Below are positions 1-6,786 of a stretch of 24,554 nucleotides of DNA, piece by piece. The position numbers and the translations under genes are program-made. Source of the stretch: Coraliomargarita_B sp046540835. GTDB lineage: Bacteria > Verrucomicrobiota > Verrucomicrobiia > Opitutales > Coraliomargaritaceae. Where the stretch lies: the NCBI GenBank assembly GCA_046540835.1, contig JBKHEL010000040.1, positions 1 through 24,554 of the forward strand. Reading direction: 5' to 3'. The notes beneath the pieces are model-generated. The model was not told the origin of the DNA. It made no database searches and saw only the letters and a list, made by a program, of their open reading frames with translations. Position 1 is the stretch's first letter. Each line of letters starts with the position of its first letter.

Positions 1-329
1 AAATCATCCGAGATGAGTTGAAAGGAAAAAAGCGGATCCCAGTCAGCGAGCGAAAGCCTTTCAAGTATTTGGATAAGGGCACCATGGCGACCATCGGTCG
101 CTCCAGAGCGGTTGCTGAAGTGGCCGGATTAAAATTTTCAGGTCTCTTCGCCTGGATTCTCTGGCTGGCGGTCCACCTGATCTTCCTCGTCGGCTTTCGA
201 AATAAAGCGACCGTTCTACTCCAGTGGGCCTATGCCTATATCGGCTACAAGCCCGGGGCCCGGGTCTTTGATCTGCCGCTTTCCGAGGAAGGGAAACCGG
301 TAAAAGCACAGGGAGTCGAGACGCGATAG
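1..329 (+). CDS. ndh: Type II NADH:quinone oxidoreductase (NDH-2), C-terminal fragment
   Basis: The reading frame is open from the window edge, so this is the 3' part of a longer gene; about 109 residues are visible and the TTG at 18 is not a real start. The stretch FKYLDKGTMATIGRSRAVAE matches the conserved FxYxDKGxMATIGRxxAV block near the end of the FAD/NAD(P)-binding type II NADH dehydrogenases. It is followed by the hydrophobic FSGLFAWILWLAVHLIFLVG segment and the IGFRN-like/GARVF tail typical of the membrane-associating C-terminus. By family, the enzyme passes electrons from NADH to quinone at the inner membrane without pumping protons. A menaquinone gene (menB) lies about 10 kb away, which fits but is not a functional link. 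The stop lies 14 nt from the sufS stop on the other strand, so the two genes converge. Confidence 0.88.
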   Translation, partial: IIRDELKGKKRIPVSERKPFKYLDKGTMATIGRSRAVAEVAGLKFSGLFAWILWLAVHLIFLVGFRNKATVLLQWAYAYIGYKPGARVFDLPLSEEGKPVKAQGVETR

Positions 330-343
330 AAGCTGTTGCGGGA

Positions 344-1600
344 CTATCCGAAAAACCGTTGCATTTTCACCACTGCGCTGACGAGGCGTTCGACATCGTC
401 AAAATCGTTGTAAAAGGCAAACGAAGCCCGGGCGGTTGCTGGGACGCCAAAACGCTTCAACAGCGGCTGGGTGCAGTGGTGTCCGGCGCGCACGGCGACA
501 CCGTCTGCATCGAGGAAGGTGCCGATGTCGTGTGGATGAATCCCCTCGATCACGAATGAGAGGATCGATGCCTTATGCGGAGCCGTACCAATCACACGCA
601 ATCCGTCGACCTCCGCCAGTGCTTCGGTAGCCCGCCGCAAAAGTGCCTCTTCATGCGCCAGCGCACCGGATCGATCCAGGCCGTTCATATAATCCAGGGC
701 AGCGGAAAGCCCAATCACACCCTCAATGTGGGGCGTCCCCGCTTCGAATTTGGCCGGCGCCGGTTTGTAGGTCGTCCCTCCGAAGTCGACTTGCTCGATC
801 ATATCGCCACCGCTCTGGTAGGGGGGAAACTGGTCCAGCCAGGCCTTTTTTGCCCAGAGTGCACCGATCCCCGTAGGGCCGCAGACTTTGTGTCCGGAGA
901 AGACAAAAAAGTCGCAATCAAGATCAGCCAGATCGACCGGCATATGCGGCACCGCCTGACAGCCGTCCAGCAGCACCGGGACGTTCATTGATTTGGCCCG
1001 CTCGATGAGTTTCTTAACCGGGTTAATGGTGCCGAGGGAATTGGAGACCTGCACGATCGAGAGAAGTTTTGTCTTTTCACAAAGGAGCGACTCAAAGGCC
1101 TCCAGATCGAGTTCACCGTTGTCGCTGACCGGAATAACTTTCAATTCCGCTCCGGTTTTTGCAGCAGCGATTTGCCACGGCACAATATTGGCATGGTGCT
1201 CCATGTGCGAGATCAGGATTTCATCACCCGGCTTCAACACCGTTTCGATAAAGCCATGTGCCACTAAATTGATCGCCTCAGTCGCGCCGCGCGTAAAGAC
1301 GACCCCTCCAGCATCCGGTGCTCCGATGAAGTCGGCTACCTTGCCTCGCGCCGACTCATACGCATCCGTAGCCTGCTCACTCAAATAATGCACCCCGCGA
1401 TGGATGTTGCTGTTTTCCTGCGCGTAGTAGCGGGTAATCGCATCGATGACCATCTGTGGCTTTTGCGAGGTCGCCGCATTGTCCAGATAGCTCAGGGGCT
1501 TCCCACGAATCTCACGCTGAAGAATTGGAAAATCCGCCCGCGCCGATACAAAATCGAATGTCTGAGTTATATTCACAACGGGACTATCCGCCAGATTCAC
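344..1600 (-). CDS. sufS: Cysteine desulfurase SufS (group II, PLP-dependent)
   Basis: The product has 418 residues, close to the usual 405-420 for SufS/CsdA. It removes sulfur from cysteine, giving alanine and an enzyme persulfide used for Fe-S cluster assembly in the cytosol. Visible hallmarks are YLDNAATSQKP near residue 40, NIHRGVHYLS, the PLP-binding lysine in FSGHKVCGPTG (K238), and the persulfide cysteine in RAGHHCTQPL (C376). That cysteine sits in the short RxGHHCxQP form, which marks group II (SufS-like) enzymes rather than IscS. The start is a GTG at 1600 preceded by a weak GAGA; the next gene upstream is divergent. No sufBCD, sufE or sufU lies in the window, so the partner genes must be elsewhere. 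SufS versus CsdA cannot be separated with certainty by eye. Confidence 0.93.
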   Translation of the reverse strand: MNLADSPVVNITQTFDFVSARADFPILQREIRGKPLSYLDNAATSQKPQMVIDAITRYYAQENSNIHRGVHYLSEQATDAYESARGKVADFIGAPDAGGVVFTRGATEAINLVAHGFIETVLKPGDEILISHMEHHANIVPWQIAAAKTGAELKVIPVSDNGELDLEAFESLLCEKTKLLSIVQVSNSLGTINPVKKLIERAKSMNVPVLLDGCQAVPHMPVDLADLDCDFFVFSGHKVCGPTGIGALWAKKAWLDQFPPYQSGGDMIEQVDFGGTTYKPAPAKFEAGTPHIEGVIGLSAALDYMNGLDRSGALAHEEALLRRATEALAEVDGLRVIGTAPHKASILSFVIEGIHPHDIGTFLDADGVAVRAGHHCTQPLLKRFGVPATARASFAFYNDFDDVERLVSAVVKMQRFFG

Positions 1601-1673
1601 AGATTCTCAATATCAAACCCCAGATTTAAAGATGGAAGATGACCCGACTCTCCGCCTTGATGGTGATCGAACC

Positions 1674-2348
1674 ATGCGAAAAAAGGGCAAAATCCTGGGC
1701 ACCATCGTTCTGCTTGCGGGCGCTGCCGCGGCGGCGATCGTCGGTCTCGCCTTCTATTTCAGCAGTTCGAGCATCCACTCGCTTCTCACCGAGAACCACG
1801 AGCTCAATAAAGCCATTCGCAACCTGACGGAGGAACGTCAGATCGGCTATGCCACTGTTCTCTCCCGGGAAAGCGACCAGCACGGGCGGACCAAGAGCCT
1901 CGTGCGGTTCGTGCAGACCGCTCCCGGCAATCCCGATCAAATCGTCTCGGAACAGCTCTTTGAAGTGACCGGATCGGTCATCCACTTCGACGCACTCATC
2001 GTCAAATTCAGCGATGCGTATGTGCGGGAGGGCAAAGGCCGGTCACTTTATCTCTGGCGGCGCATTTACGGCGATCAAACCGCGCCTGAAAACGGCGAAG
2101 CGATCCAGGATCGGGACGATCATCCCGAGCGCTACGCGGAGATCAGCCGCTCCCTTCGTCTAAAAGACCGCGAAGTCTTCTGGGAGGCGATCTGGGACCT
2201 CGCCGAAAACCCCGCTCAACTCAGCCAATTCGGAGTGACCGCGATCTACGGGAACGCCATCTACACACGTATGGAACCCGGCCAGGTTTACCTCTTTAAA
2301 ATCAGTCCGACCGGCCAGATCTACCCCAAGCGACTCTCCTACCAATGA
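1674..2348 (+). CDS. Membrane-anchored protein of unknown function
   Basis: I do not recognise the family. From the ATG at 1674 the protein has 224 residues. It starts MRKKGKILGT followed by a single hydrophobic segment (about residues 8-29, rich in Ala, Val and Leu) and then SSSSIHSLLTENHELNKAIRN, a short heptad-like helix. This looks like an N-in signal anchor with a periplasmic coiled stalk. The remaining 160 residues form a mixed alpha/beta domain with conserved-looking patches (QIGYATVLSRE, SEQLFEVTG, FWEAIWDLAENP, GQVYLFKISPTGQI). An in-frame ATG at 1632 would add 14 acidic residues before the basic n-region. I prefer 1674 because the topology is cleaner, but neither start has a clear ribosome binding site. 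It converges with the lytic transglycosylase gene 73 nt away. An envelope role is an inference from topology only. Confidence 0.75.
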   Translation: MRKKGKILGTIVLLAGAAAAAIVGLAFYFSSSSIHSLLTENHELNKAIRNLTEERQIGYATVLSRESDQHGRTKSLVRFVQTAPGNPDQIVSEQLFEVTGSVIHFDALIVKFSDAYVREGKGRSLYLWRRIYGDQTAPENGEAIQDRDDHPERYAEISRSLRLKDREVFWEAIWDLAENPAQLSQFGVTAIYGNAIYTRMEPGQVYLFKISPTGQIYPKRLSYQ

Positions 2349-2421
2349 AGCATCCTGAAGTGTCGCGCAGCTTTTTCCCGGATAAGCCATCAGATCGCTT
2401 CGGAAGAAGCCGCCCCCCAGC

Positions 2422-2973
2422 CTATCGCTCCGGGGGTGCAACTGGCCGGGTGATGCCCTCGAAGATACGGCGGTAGATTTCATTCTTCGGTTCCGTCAAC
2501 TGCTTGAGATTGAAATTGTTATTTTTCACATAGTAGGGACCGTAACGGTAGCTCGCAGCGAGTAGCGGGTAGTTAAAAGAATCATGCCGCTGAAGGAACG
2601 CTTTGCAGAATGCCAGATAATCGACCCCCACCCGTATATTCGTCTTCCAATCCCAGGCATGACGATAGGACGCATCCGAAACCTCCCGCCAGGCAGGCTT
2701 GGTCAACTGCATGATACCCCGCGCGACTGAGCTGCGGGCGCGGGGGTCCAGACTGCTCTCCGCCCAGGCCAGCGCGTAGACAAACTCCGGATCGATGCCA
2801 CGATCCGGTGCGACTTCGTGCACATAGTCCCAGACCGCCACCGGAGACACCCGGGAGCGCTCCGGGACCAGCTCACGCGCCAGAAAAAAGGCCAACAGAC
2901 CGACGACCACCCCAAGGGCGACAGCAACGCGAACGAACAGCCGCTCGTCACGCAGATATCGGTGATCGAACAT
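2422..2973 (-). CDS. Membrane-anchored lytic transglycosylase (SLT domain)
   Basis: This is a short SLT/MltC-type lytic transglycosylase that would cleave the MurNAc-GlcNAc bond in peptidoglycan from the outer face of the inner membrane. A single hydrophobic anchor (VRVAVALGVVVGLLAFFLA) comes just after the basic N-terminus. The catalytic domain follows with the glutamate in YALAWAESSLDP, then RGIMQLTKPAW and, further on, LLAASYRYGPYYV, which matches the usual AxYNxG motif only loosely (Y-R-Y-G). The reading frame also has a GTG at 2991 six codons upstream; ATG 2973 is used here, and neither has a Shine-Dalgarno. The protein is about 183 residues, compact for the family and without LysM or other binding modules. 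The 105-nt gap upstream separates it from the pseudouridine synthase gene on the same strand. Confidence 0.85.
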   Translation of the reverse strand: MFDHRYLRDERLFVRVAVALGVVVGLLAFFLARELVPERSRVSPVAVWDYVHEVAPDRGIDPEFVYALAWAESSLDPRARSSVARGIMQLTKPAWREVSDASYRHAWDWKTNIRVGVDYLAFCKAFLQRHDSFNYPLLAASYRYGPYYVKNNNFNLKQLTEPKNEIYRRIFEGITRPVAPPER

Positions 2974-3078
2974 TGGAATTTTAAAGGGCACCCGGAGGAT
3001 TCATGACCGGAGGCTAGAGGCCCTGAATAGGCCTGTCAAATGGCAAGCCCCCGGAGAACATCCTCAGCAGAGGTGCCC

Positions 3079-3933
3079 TTATGCCCCTTTGAAGCGGCGC
3101 CCCTCCAGCTTGTCCGAAGTTTGCCCGCTTTCTTCCGGGTCAAATGGCTCGACCGGCTCCATCCCCGGCCGAAAGCGTATCACGTCATGAAACGCATCGG
3201 GTAAAGGAGACTCTGCTCTGAAATTCCGGACTTTCCCCTTGAAAGTATAATTTACCCGCGTCTCCGCAGCGTGCAGAAACATTCTTTTATGTCCGGTGCT
3301 CTGACTCACTTCTTTATTGAATGCGAAGTGACCGTAATTGCGGTCTCCGACGATCGGGTGCCCGTGTTTCTGGCATTGGATGCGGAGTTGATGTGTGCGA
3401 CCCGTCACCGGAGAAAGTTTCAACAAAGCCACCGGAAAGCCACCTATTGGCGAGGTCACCGTCTGAAAATAGGTTTTTGCAGGAACCCGCTTACCCCGCT
3501 GAATCACCCGTTTCCCATTAATCAAATCTTTGTATAGGGTGTCCGACCACGTCCCCCCATTCACCGCCGGTTTTTTACGCACCAGTGCGTAATACAGCTT
3601 CGTCGCTTTGTGAGAGGCAAAAACCTGCTTCGCCGTCTCATTGATTGCCTCATTCAGAGCCAGCAGTAAGACACCCGAAGTCGGCGAATCGAGCCGGTTG
3701 ACCAGCCAGACCCGAAATTCGGTGCCATGGTCATCCTTCCAGAAATAATACTCGTTTTTATAATCATAGTTCGCCCGCAGAATCGAGCGGGGAATATCTT
3801 CCGCCCGGTTTGGGTGCGAAAGCAGGCCCGCGGGTTTTTCAATCGCAACAAGTCCATCCTCGTTGGACTGAAGTAGGCGAACTCTTTCATTTAGGGGCAG
3901 CCCTTCAGGCTGAACTGTTTGATATTCCGACAT
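3079..3933 (-). CDS. RluA-family RNA pseudouridine synthase
   Basis: The protein of about 284 residues converts specific uridines in rRNA or tRNA to pseudouridine. Family signs are VAIEKPAGLLSHPN (motif I), then VNRLDSPTSGVLLLAL with the catalytic aspartate D82, then KLYYALVRKKP, and finally LSPVTGRTHQLRIQCQKHGHPIVGDRNYG (RTHQLRxH-like block). The common HRLDxxTSG is NRLDSPTSG here, with Asn for the first His. There is no N-terminal S4 domain, so the protein is closer to the short RluA/TruC/YqcB type than to RluC/RluD. The RNA target cannot be told from sequence. The frame can also start at a GTG at 3942. ATG 3933 has a GGAG only 3 nt away, while the GTG has AGGGA at about 4 nt; the choice is open. 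Confidence 0.88.
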   Translation of the reverse strand: MSEYQTVQPEGLPLNERVRLLQSNEDGLVAIEKPAGLLSHPNRAEDIPRSILRANYDYKNEYYFWKDDHGTEFRVWLVNRLDSPTSGVLLLALNEAINETAKQVFASHKATKLYYALVRKKPAVNGGTWSDTLYKDLINGKRVIQRGKRVPAKTYFQTVTSPIGGFPVALLKLSPVTGRTHQLRIQCQKHGHPIVGDRNYGHFAFNKEVSQSTGHKRMFLHAAETRVNYTFKGKVRNFRAESPLPDAFHDVIRFRPGMEPVEPFDPEESGQTSDKLEGRRFKGA

Positions 3934-4001
3934 AAACTCCACGCATCCCTAGGAACCCGCGCGACAAGGACAACCTATTTTCGGCTAAAACTGCCCTTAG
4001 G

Positions 4002-5201
4002 CTAGTAAACAAAGCTGGCGGATGAGGCGTCTCCGAAGCCCGGTTTGTGCAGCGCACTCATCTTTCCGGTTTCCGAGTCGAGCAGCATCAGCCGCTGGCG
4101 CCCCCCTTCGCGCCGGGTGAAGACGAGGTGGCGGCCATCACGCAACCAGGTTGGTTCGACCGAACTGGCACCCTGGGTGAGCTGCTTGCTGCTGCGGGTC
4201 TCGAAATCGTAGAGCGCGATCTGGAATTGCCCACCAATTGTAGCGGTGAATGCGATTTGATTGGGATCAACCGGATTCCAGGCCGGCTCCGAGCAATAGC
4301 CGCTGATGTCCGTCGGTATCCGGCGCGGCGCACCCCCATTGACCGAGATCATATACAGTTGCGGTTTTCCGGGCGCATCGGAGGTGTAAACAAGGCGCTG
4401 TCCGTCGGGAGACCAGCTCGGCGAGGCCTCAAGGCTTTTATTTGTGGTCAAGCGGCGGGCATTTTTTCCGTTCGCATCAGCCACATAGATCTCCGAGTTG
4501 CCGCTGCCCGAGAGGGCCATGGCGATGCGTCTGCCGTCGGGGCTGAAGGCACCCCCTGAGTTCGTGCCCTTGTAGGTCGCGATTGGCTCCCTTTGTCCGG
4601 TGCTCAAGTTGATTGCATAAATGTCTGGAAAGCCGGAATTGTGGTAGGTCGTATAGAGCACACGTCTGCCGTCGGAGGACCAGGATGGGCCGGTCACCAG
4701 CGCGCGGTCACGGGTGATGGGGCGGACCCGGCTGAACATCAGGTCGGTGGTGTAAATCTCCGAGACCCCGCGCTGCTTGCCGACAAAGGCCAATTTGCCG
4801 GCAAAAAAGCCCTTTGTGCGCACGGTCGCCTCCACCACCACGTCACAGGCCCGGAGGACGGCATGATGATAGTCGGTCCCGGAAACCGTGCGTTTGAGCT
4901 GCTCCTGGTAGGGTTGCCCCGATCCGACGGTCAGAAGGGCGGCCTCACCTCCCTCTGCCGGCTCGATGCGCACGATAAAAGCAGCGGCATCCTGCGAGGC
5001 CAGCGTAATCCCCCCATGCAGGGAAAAGGCCCGCCGGGCGAGCACTTGAGTCGCCGAATCGGAGCTGCTCACAGAGAGGGCGATGCGCCCCTCGCCGCTG
5101 CGCACAAGGTCGGGCAGCTCAATCGGGGCATTCTGTGCATGTGCCGGATTGAAGGCGAAGAATAGCGAAATGGACCCCAAGAAGAGAAAAAACTTTTGCA
5201 T
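4002..5201 (-). CDS. tolB: TolB-like periplasmic beta-propeller protein
   Basis: The 399-residue protein has TolB architecture and length. A signal peptide is clear (MQKFFLFLGSISLFFAF, cleavage after AHA in NPAHAQN). An N-terminal TolB_N domain of about 140 residues follows, then at least five PD40/WD40-like blades carrying repeated SWSxDGRRVLYT, AFSPDGRRIAM, SWSPDGQRLVYTS, WNPVDPNQIAFT and WLRDGRHLVFTR strands, each followed by a xxxLYxxD/N strand. The start is ATG 5201, which begins the signal peptide; the longer frame to a TTG at 5237 is not needed. By family it works with Pal and TolA in outer-membrane maintenance. No tolQ, tolR, tolA or pal gene is next to it, which is unusual for Proteobacteria but may be normal in this lineage. 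It is divergent from the Mrp gene. Confidence 0.87.
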   Translation of the reverse strand: MQKFFLFLGSISLFFAFNPAHAQNAPIELPDLVRSGEGRIALSVSSSDSATQVLARRAFSLHGGITLASQDAAAFIVRIEPAEGGEAALLTVGSGQPYQEQLKRTVSGTDYHHAVLRACDVVVEATVRTKGFFAGKLAFVGKQRGVSEIYTTDLMFSRVRPITRDRALVTGPSWSSDGRRVLYTTYHNSGFPDIYAINLSTGQREPIATYKGTNSGGAFSPDGRRIAMALSGSGNSEIYVADANGKNARRLTTNKSLEASPSWSPDGQRLVYTSDAPGKPQLYMISVNGGAPRRIPTDISGYCSEPAWNPVDPNQIAFTATIGGQFQIALYDFETRSSKQLTQGASSVEPTWLRDGRHLVFTRREGGRQRLMLLDSETGKMSALHKPGFGDASSASFVY

Positions 5202-5397
5202 AAGGACGAGATAATCCGAAGTCGCCAGGGATCGCAAATCGAAACAAGCGCAGGCGGGATAAATTTACAGCCTTGCCAAAGCTGCGACAGCTCACCAGAC
5301 CGGACTTCGCGTAAAATAGGCAGCCAAAATTTACGATTGCGGTTGAGTCCCGGCGAAAATGCGGCAGAGTTGACTGCTTGATTCATAAATAATTCTC

Positions 5398-6477
5398 ATG
5401 GATAGCGAACAGATTAAAGCGGCACTCAAGCAGGTAAAATTCCCCGGTTTCAGCCGGGATATCGTCTCATTCGGGTTGGTCCGTGACGTGACGCTCGAAG
5501 CGGGCGAGGCGCAGGTGGGCATCGAAATCACGACCGGAGACGAAACCGTCCCGGAAAAGATCGCCGCCGAGGTCAAGTCGGTCGTTGGCGCTCTTGAGGG
5601 CATCAAAGAGGTGAAGGTCCGCATGGAAATCTCAAAGCCGCAGCAACAGCCATCCCCCGCCGGTCCGGGCTCGCAAAACACGCAGGCAGCCGGTTCCTCA
5701 GCGATGCAAAAGGTCAAATATGCGGTGGCCGTAGCCAGCGGAAAAGGCGGCGTGGGCAAATCAACGGTCACCGTGAATTTGGCCTGTGCGCTGCAACGCC
5801 TCCTCGAAGCCGAGGGGCGACCCGGCGCGGGCATTATGGACTGCGATATCTATGGCCCTTCCGTGCCGCTGATGCTGGGTGCTTCGGGCCGTCCGGAAAT
5901 TGAGAATGACCTGATCATGCCGATCGAGAATTTTGGGGTTAAAACCATGTCGATGGGCTTTCTGATCGACGAGGAGACTCCGGTCGTCTGGCGCGGCCCG
6001 ATGATCATGAAGACGATCCAGCAATTCGCCCAAAATGTCGACTGGGGCGAGCTTGAGATCCTCGTGGTCGATCTGCCACCCGGAACCGGCGACGCCCAAC
6101 TCTCTCTCGTCCAGACCATCCCGCTTGATGGAGCTGTCGTCGTCACAACCCCGCAACCGGCTGCCTGCAATGTCGCCCGGCGGGGTGCGCGCATGTTTGA
6201 TAAAGTCAGTGTGCCCCTGCTTGGGGTCATTGAGAACATGAGCTACCTCGAAGCACCTGATGGGACCCGCCAAACCATCTTCGGCGAGGGCGGAGGGCAA
6301 AAGACCGCCGACAGCCTGGAGGTCGACCTGCTCGGCCAGGTGCCGCTGGATACGAATATCCGCGCTGGCGGCGATCAGGGTATTCCGATTGTCATCAGTG
6401 ATCCGGATTCCAAGGCCGCTCAAGTGTTCGACCGGATGGCGCGAGAAATCCTCGAAGGCTTGAAAAAAAGCAATTAG
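5398..6477 (+). CDS. apbC: Mrp/ApbC (NBP35-type) P-loop ATPase, Fe-S carrier family
   Basis: The 359-residue protein has an N-terminal MIP18/DUF59 domain (about 1-80; LVRDVTLEAGEAQVGIEI), a Gln/Pro-rich linker, and a deviant Walker A motif SGKGGVGKST (G115-S122). Later come MDCDIYGPSVP, the Mrp signature VWRGPMIMKTIQQF, VVDLPPGTGDAQLSL and VTTPQPAACNVARRG. These identify the Mrp/ApbC ATPases, which bind and hand over Fe-S clusters. The segment after IENMSY normally carries CPxC(G) for cluster binding at the dimer interface. Here it reads LEAPDGTRQTIFGEGGG, with no cysteine. The promoter region is shared with divergent tolB. No Shine-Dalgarno is visible before ATG 5398. Function as a cluster carrier is therefore less certain than the family assignment. 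Confidence 0.9.
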   Translation: MDSEQIKAALKQVKFPGFSRDIVSFGLVRDVTLEAGEAQVGIEITTGDETVPEKIAAEVKSVVGALEGIKEVKVRMEISKPQQQPSPAGPGSQNTQAAGSSAMQKVKYAVAVASGKGGVGKSTVTVNLACALQRLLEAEGRPGAGIMDCDIYGPSVPLMLGASGRPEIENDLIMPIENFGVKTMSMGFLIDEETPVVWRGPMIMKTIQQFAQNVDWGELEILVVDLPPGTGDAQLSLVQTIPLDGAVVVTTPQPAACNVARRGARMFDKVSVPLLGVIENMSYLEAPDGTRQTIFGEGGGQKTADSLEVDLLGQVPLDTNIRAGGDQGIPIVISDPDSKAAQVFDRMAREILEGLKKSN

Positions 6478-6496
6478 GTTAGCTTTTTTGCTAGCC
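6477..6496 (+). other. Stem-loop at the 3' end of the Mrp gene
   Basis: GGTTAGC (from the G of the stop codon) pairs with GCTAGCC across a loop of six T; the 7-bp stem has one G-T pair. No T-run follows on the plus strand, so it is not a standard intrinsic terminator, though it may protect the 3' end. Confidence 0.4.
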
Positions 6497-6532
6497 AACG
6501 AACATTAAGCATACTAAACACCGATAATGAAG

Positions 6533-6554
6533 AAAGGTCCGCGACCTTTATAAT
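6533..6554 (+). promoter_or_regulatory. Promoter -10 with adjoining dyad upstream of the 68-aa gene
   Basis: A perfect TATAAT lies at 6549-6554. Directly upstream, AAAGGTC-CGC-GACCTTT (6533-6549) is a perfect 7-bp inverted repeat ending on the first T of the -10. The -35 position (around 6526-6531, AATGAA) is poor. The placement is operator-like. The promoter reading implies translation starts at ATG 6580, not at the ATG at 6553 that lies inside the -10. Confidence 0.45.
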
Positions 6555-6579
6555 GTGTGAAAAAAGAAAAAAAGTGAAC

Positions 6580-6786
6580 ATGAGCAGCCAAGCGTCGGAA
6601 CTCGGGGAAAACTTTGTTCAACGATCGAGTCTCTATCAGGAATTTTTGGCCGAGAGGGAGGAGATTCTCAGGCACAAGTGGCTGGAATCCGAAAAAGCCG
6701 GTCAGGATATCGGATTTGAGAAAGCCCTGCTCGACTGGATCCGCAAGCACCGGGACCGGTGGCGCAAAAACCGGAGTCGGACCTAG
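6580..6786 (+). CDS. Small conserved protein of unknown function (68 aa)
   Basis: The protein reads MSSQASELGENFVQRSSLYQ and continues with a helical core EEILRHKWLESEKAGQDIGF followed by EKALLDWIRKHRDRWRKNR. I believe the pattern EIxRHKWxxSExxGxDIGFExAxxDWxxxHRxxWR recurs as a stand-alone small protein in several phyla, but I cannot name its family or function. The basic, tryptophan-rich C-terminus would suit nucleic acid or ribosome contact; that is speculation. ATG 6580 is chosen because the ATG at 6553 overlaps a perfect -10 hexamer; no strong Shine-Dalgarno is present. The stop overlaps the metG stop in a shared CTAG (6783-6786), so the two genes end exactly against each other. Confidence 0.75.
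   Translation: MSSQASELGENFVQRSSLYQEFLAEREEILRHKWLESEKAGQDIGFEKALLDWIRKHRDRWRKNRSRT

Noticed and set aside
6553..6579. Upstream ATG of the 68-aa gene
   Set aside because: The ATG overlaps a perfect TATAAT, so a transcript from that promoter could not include it.
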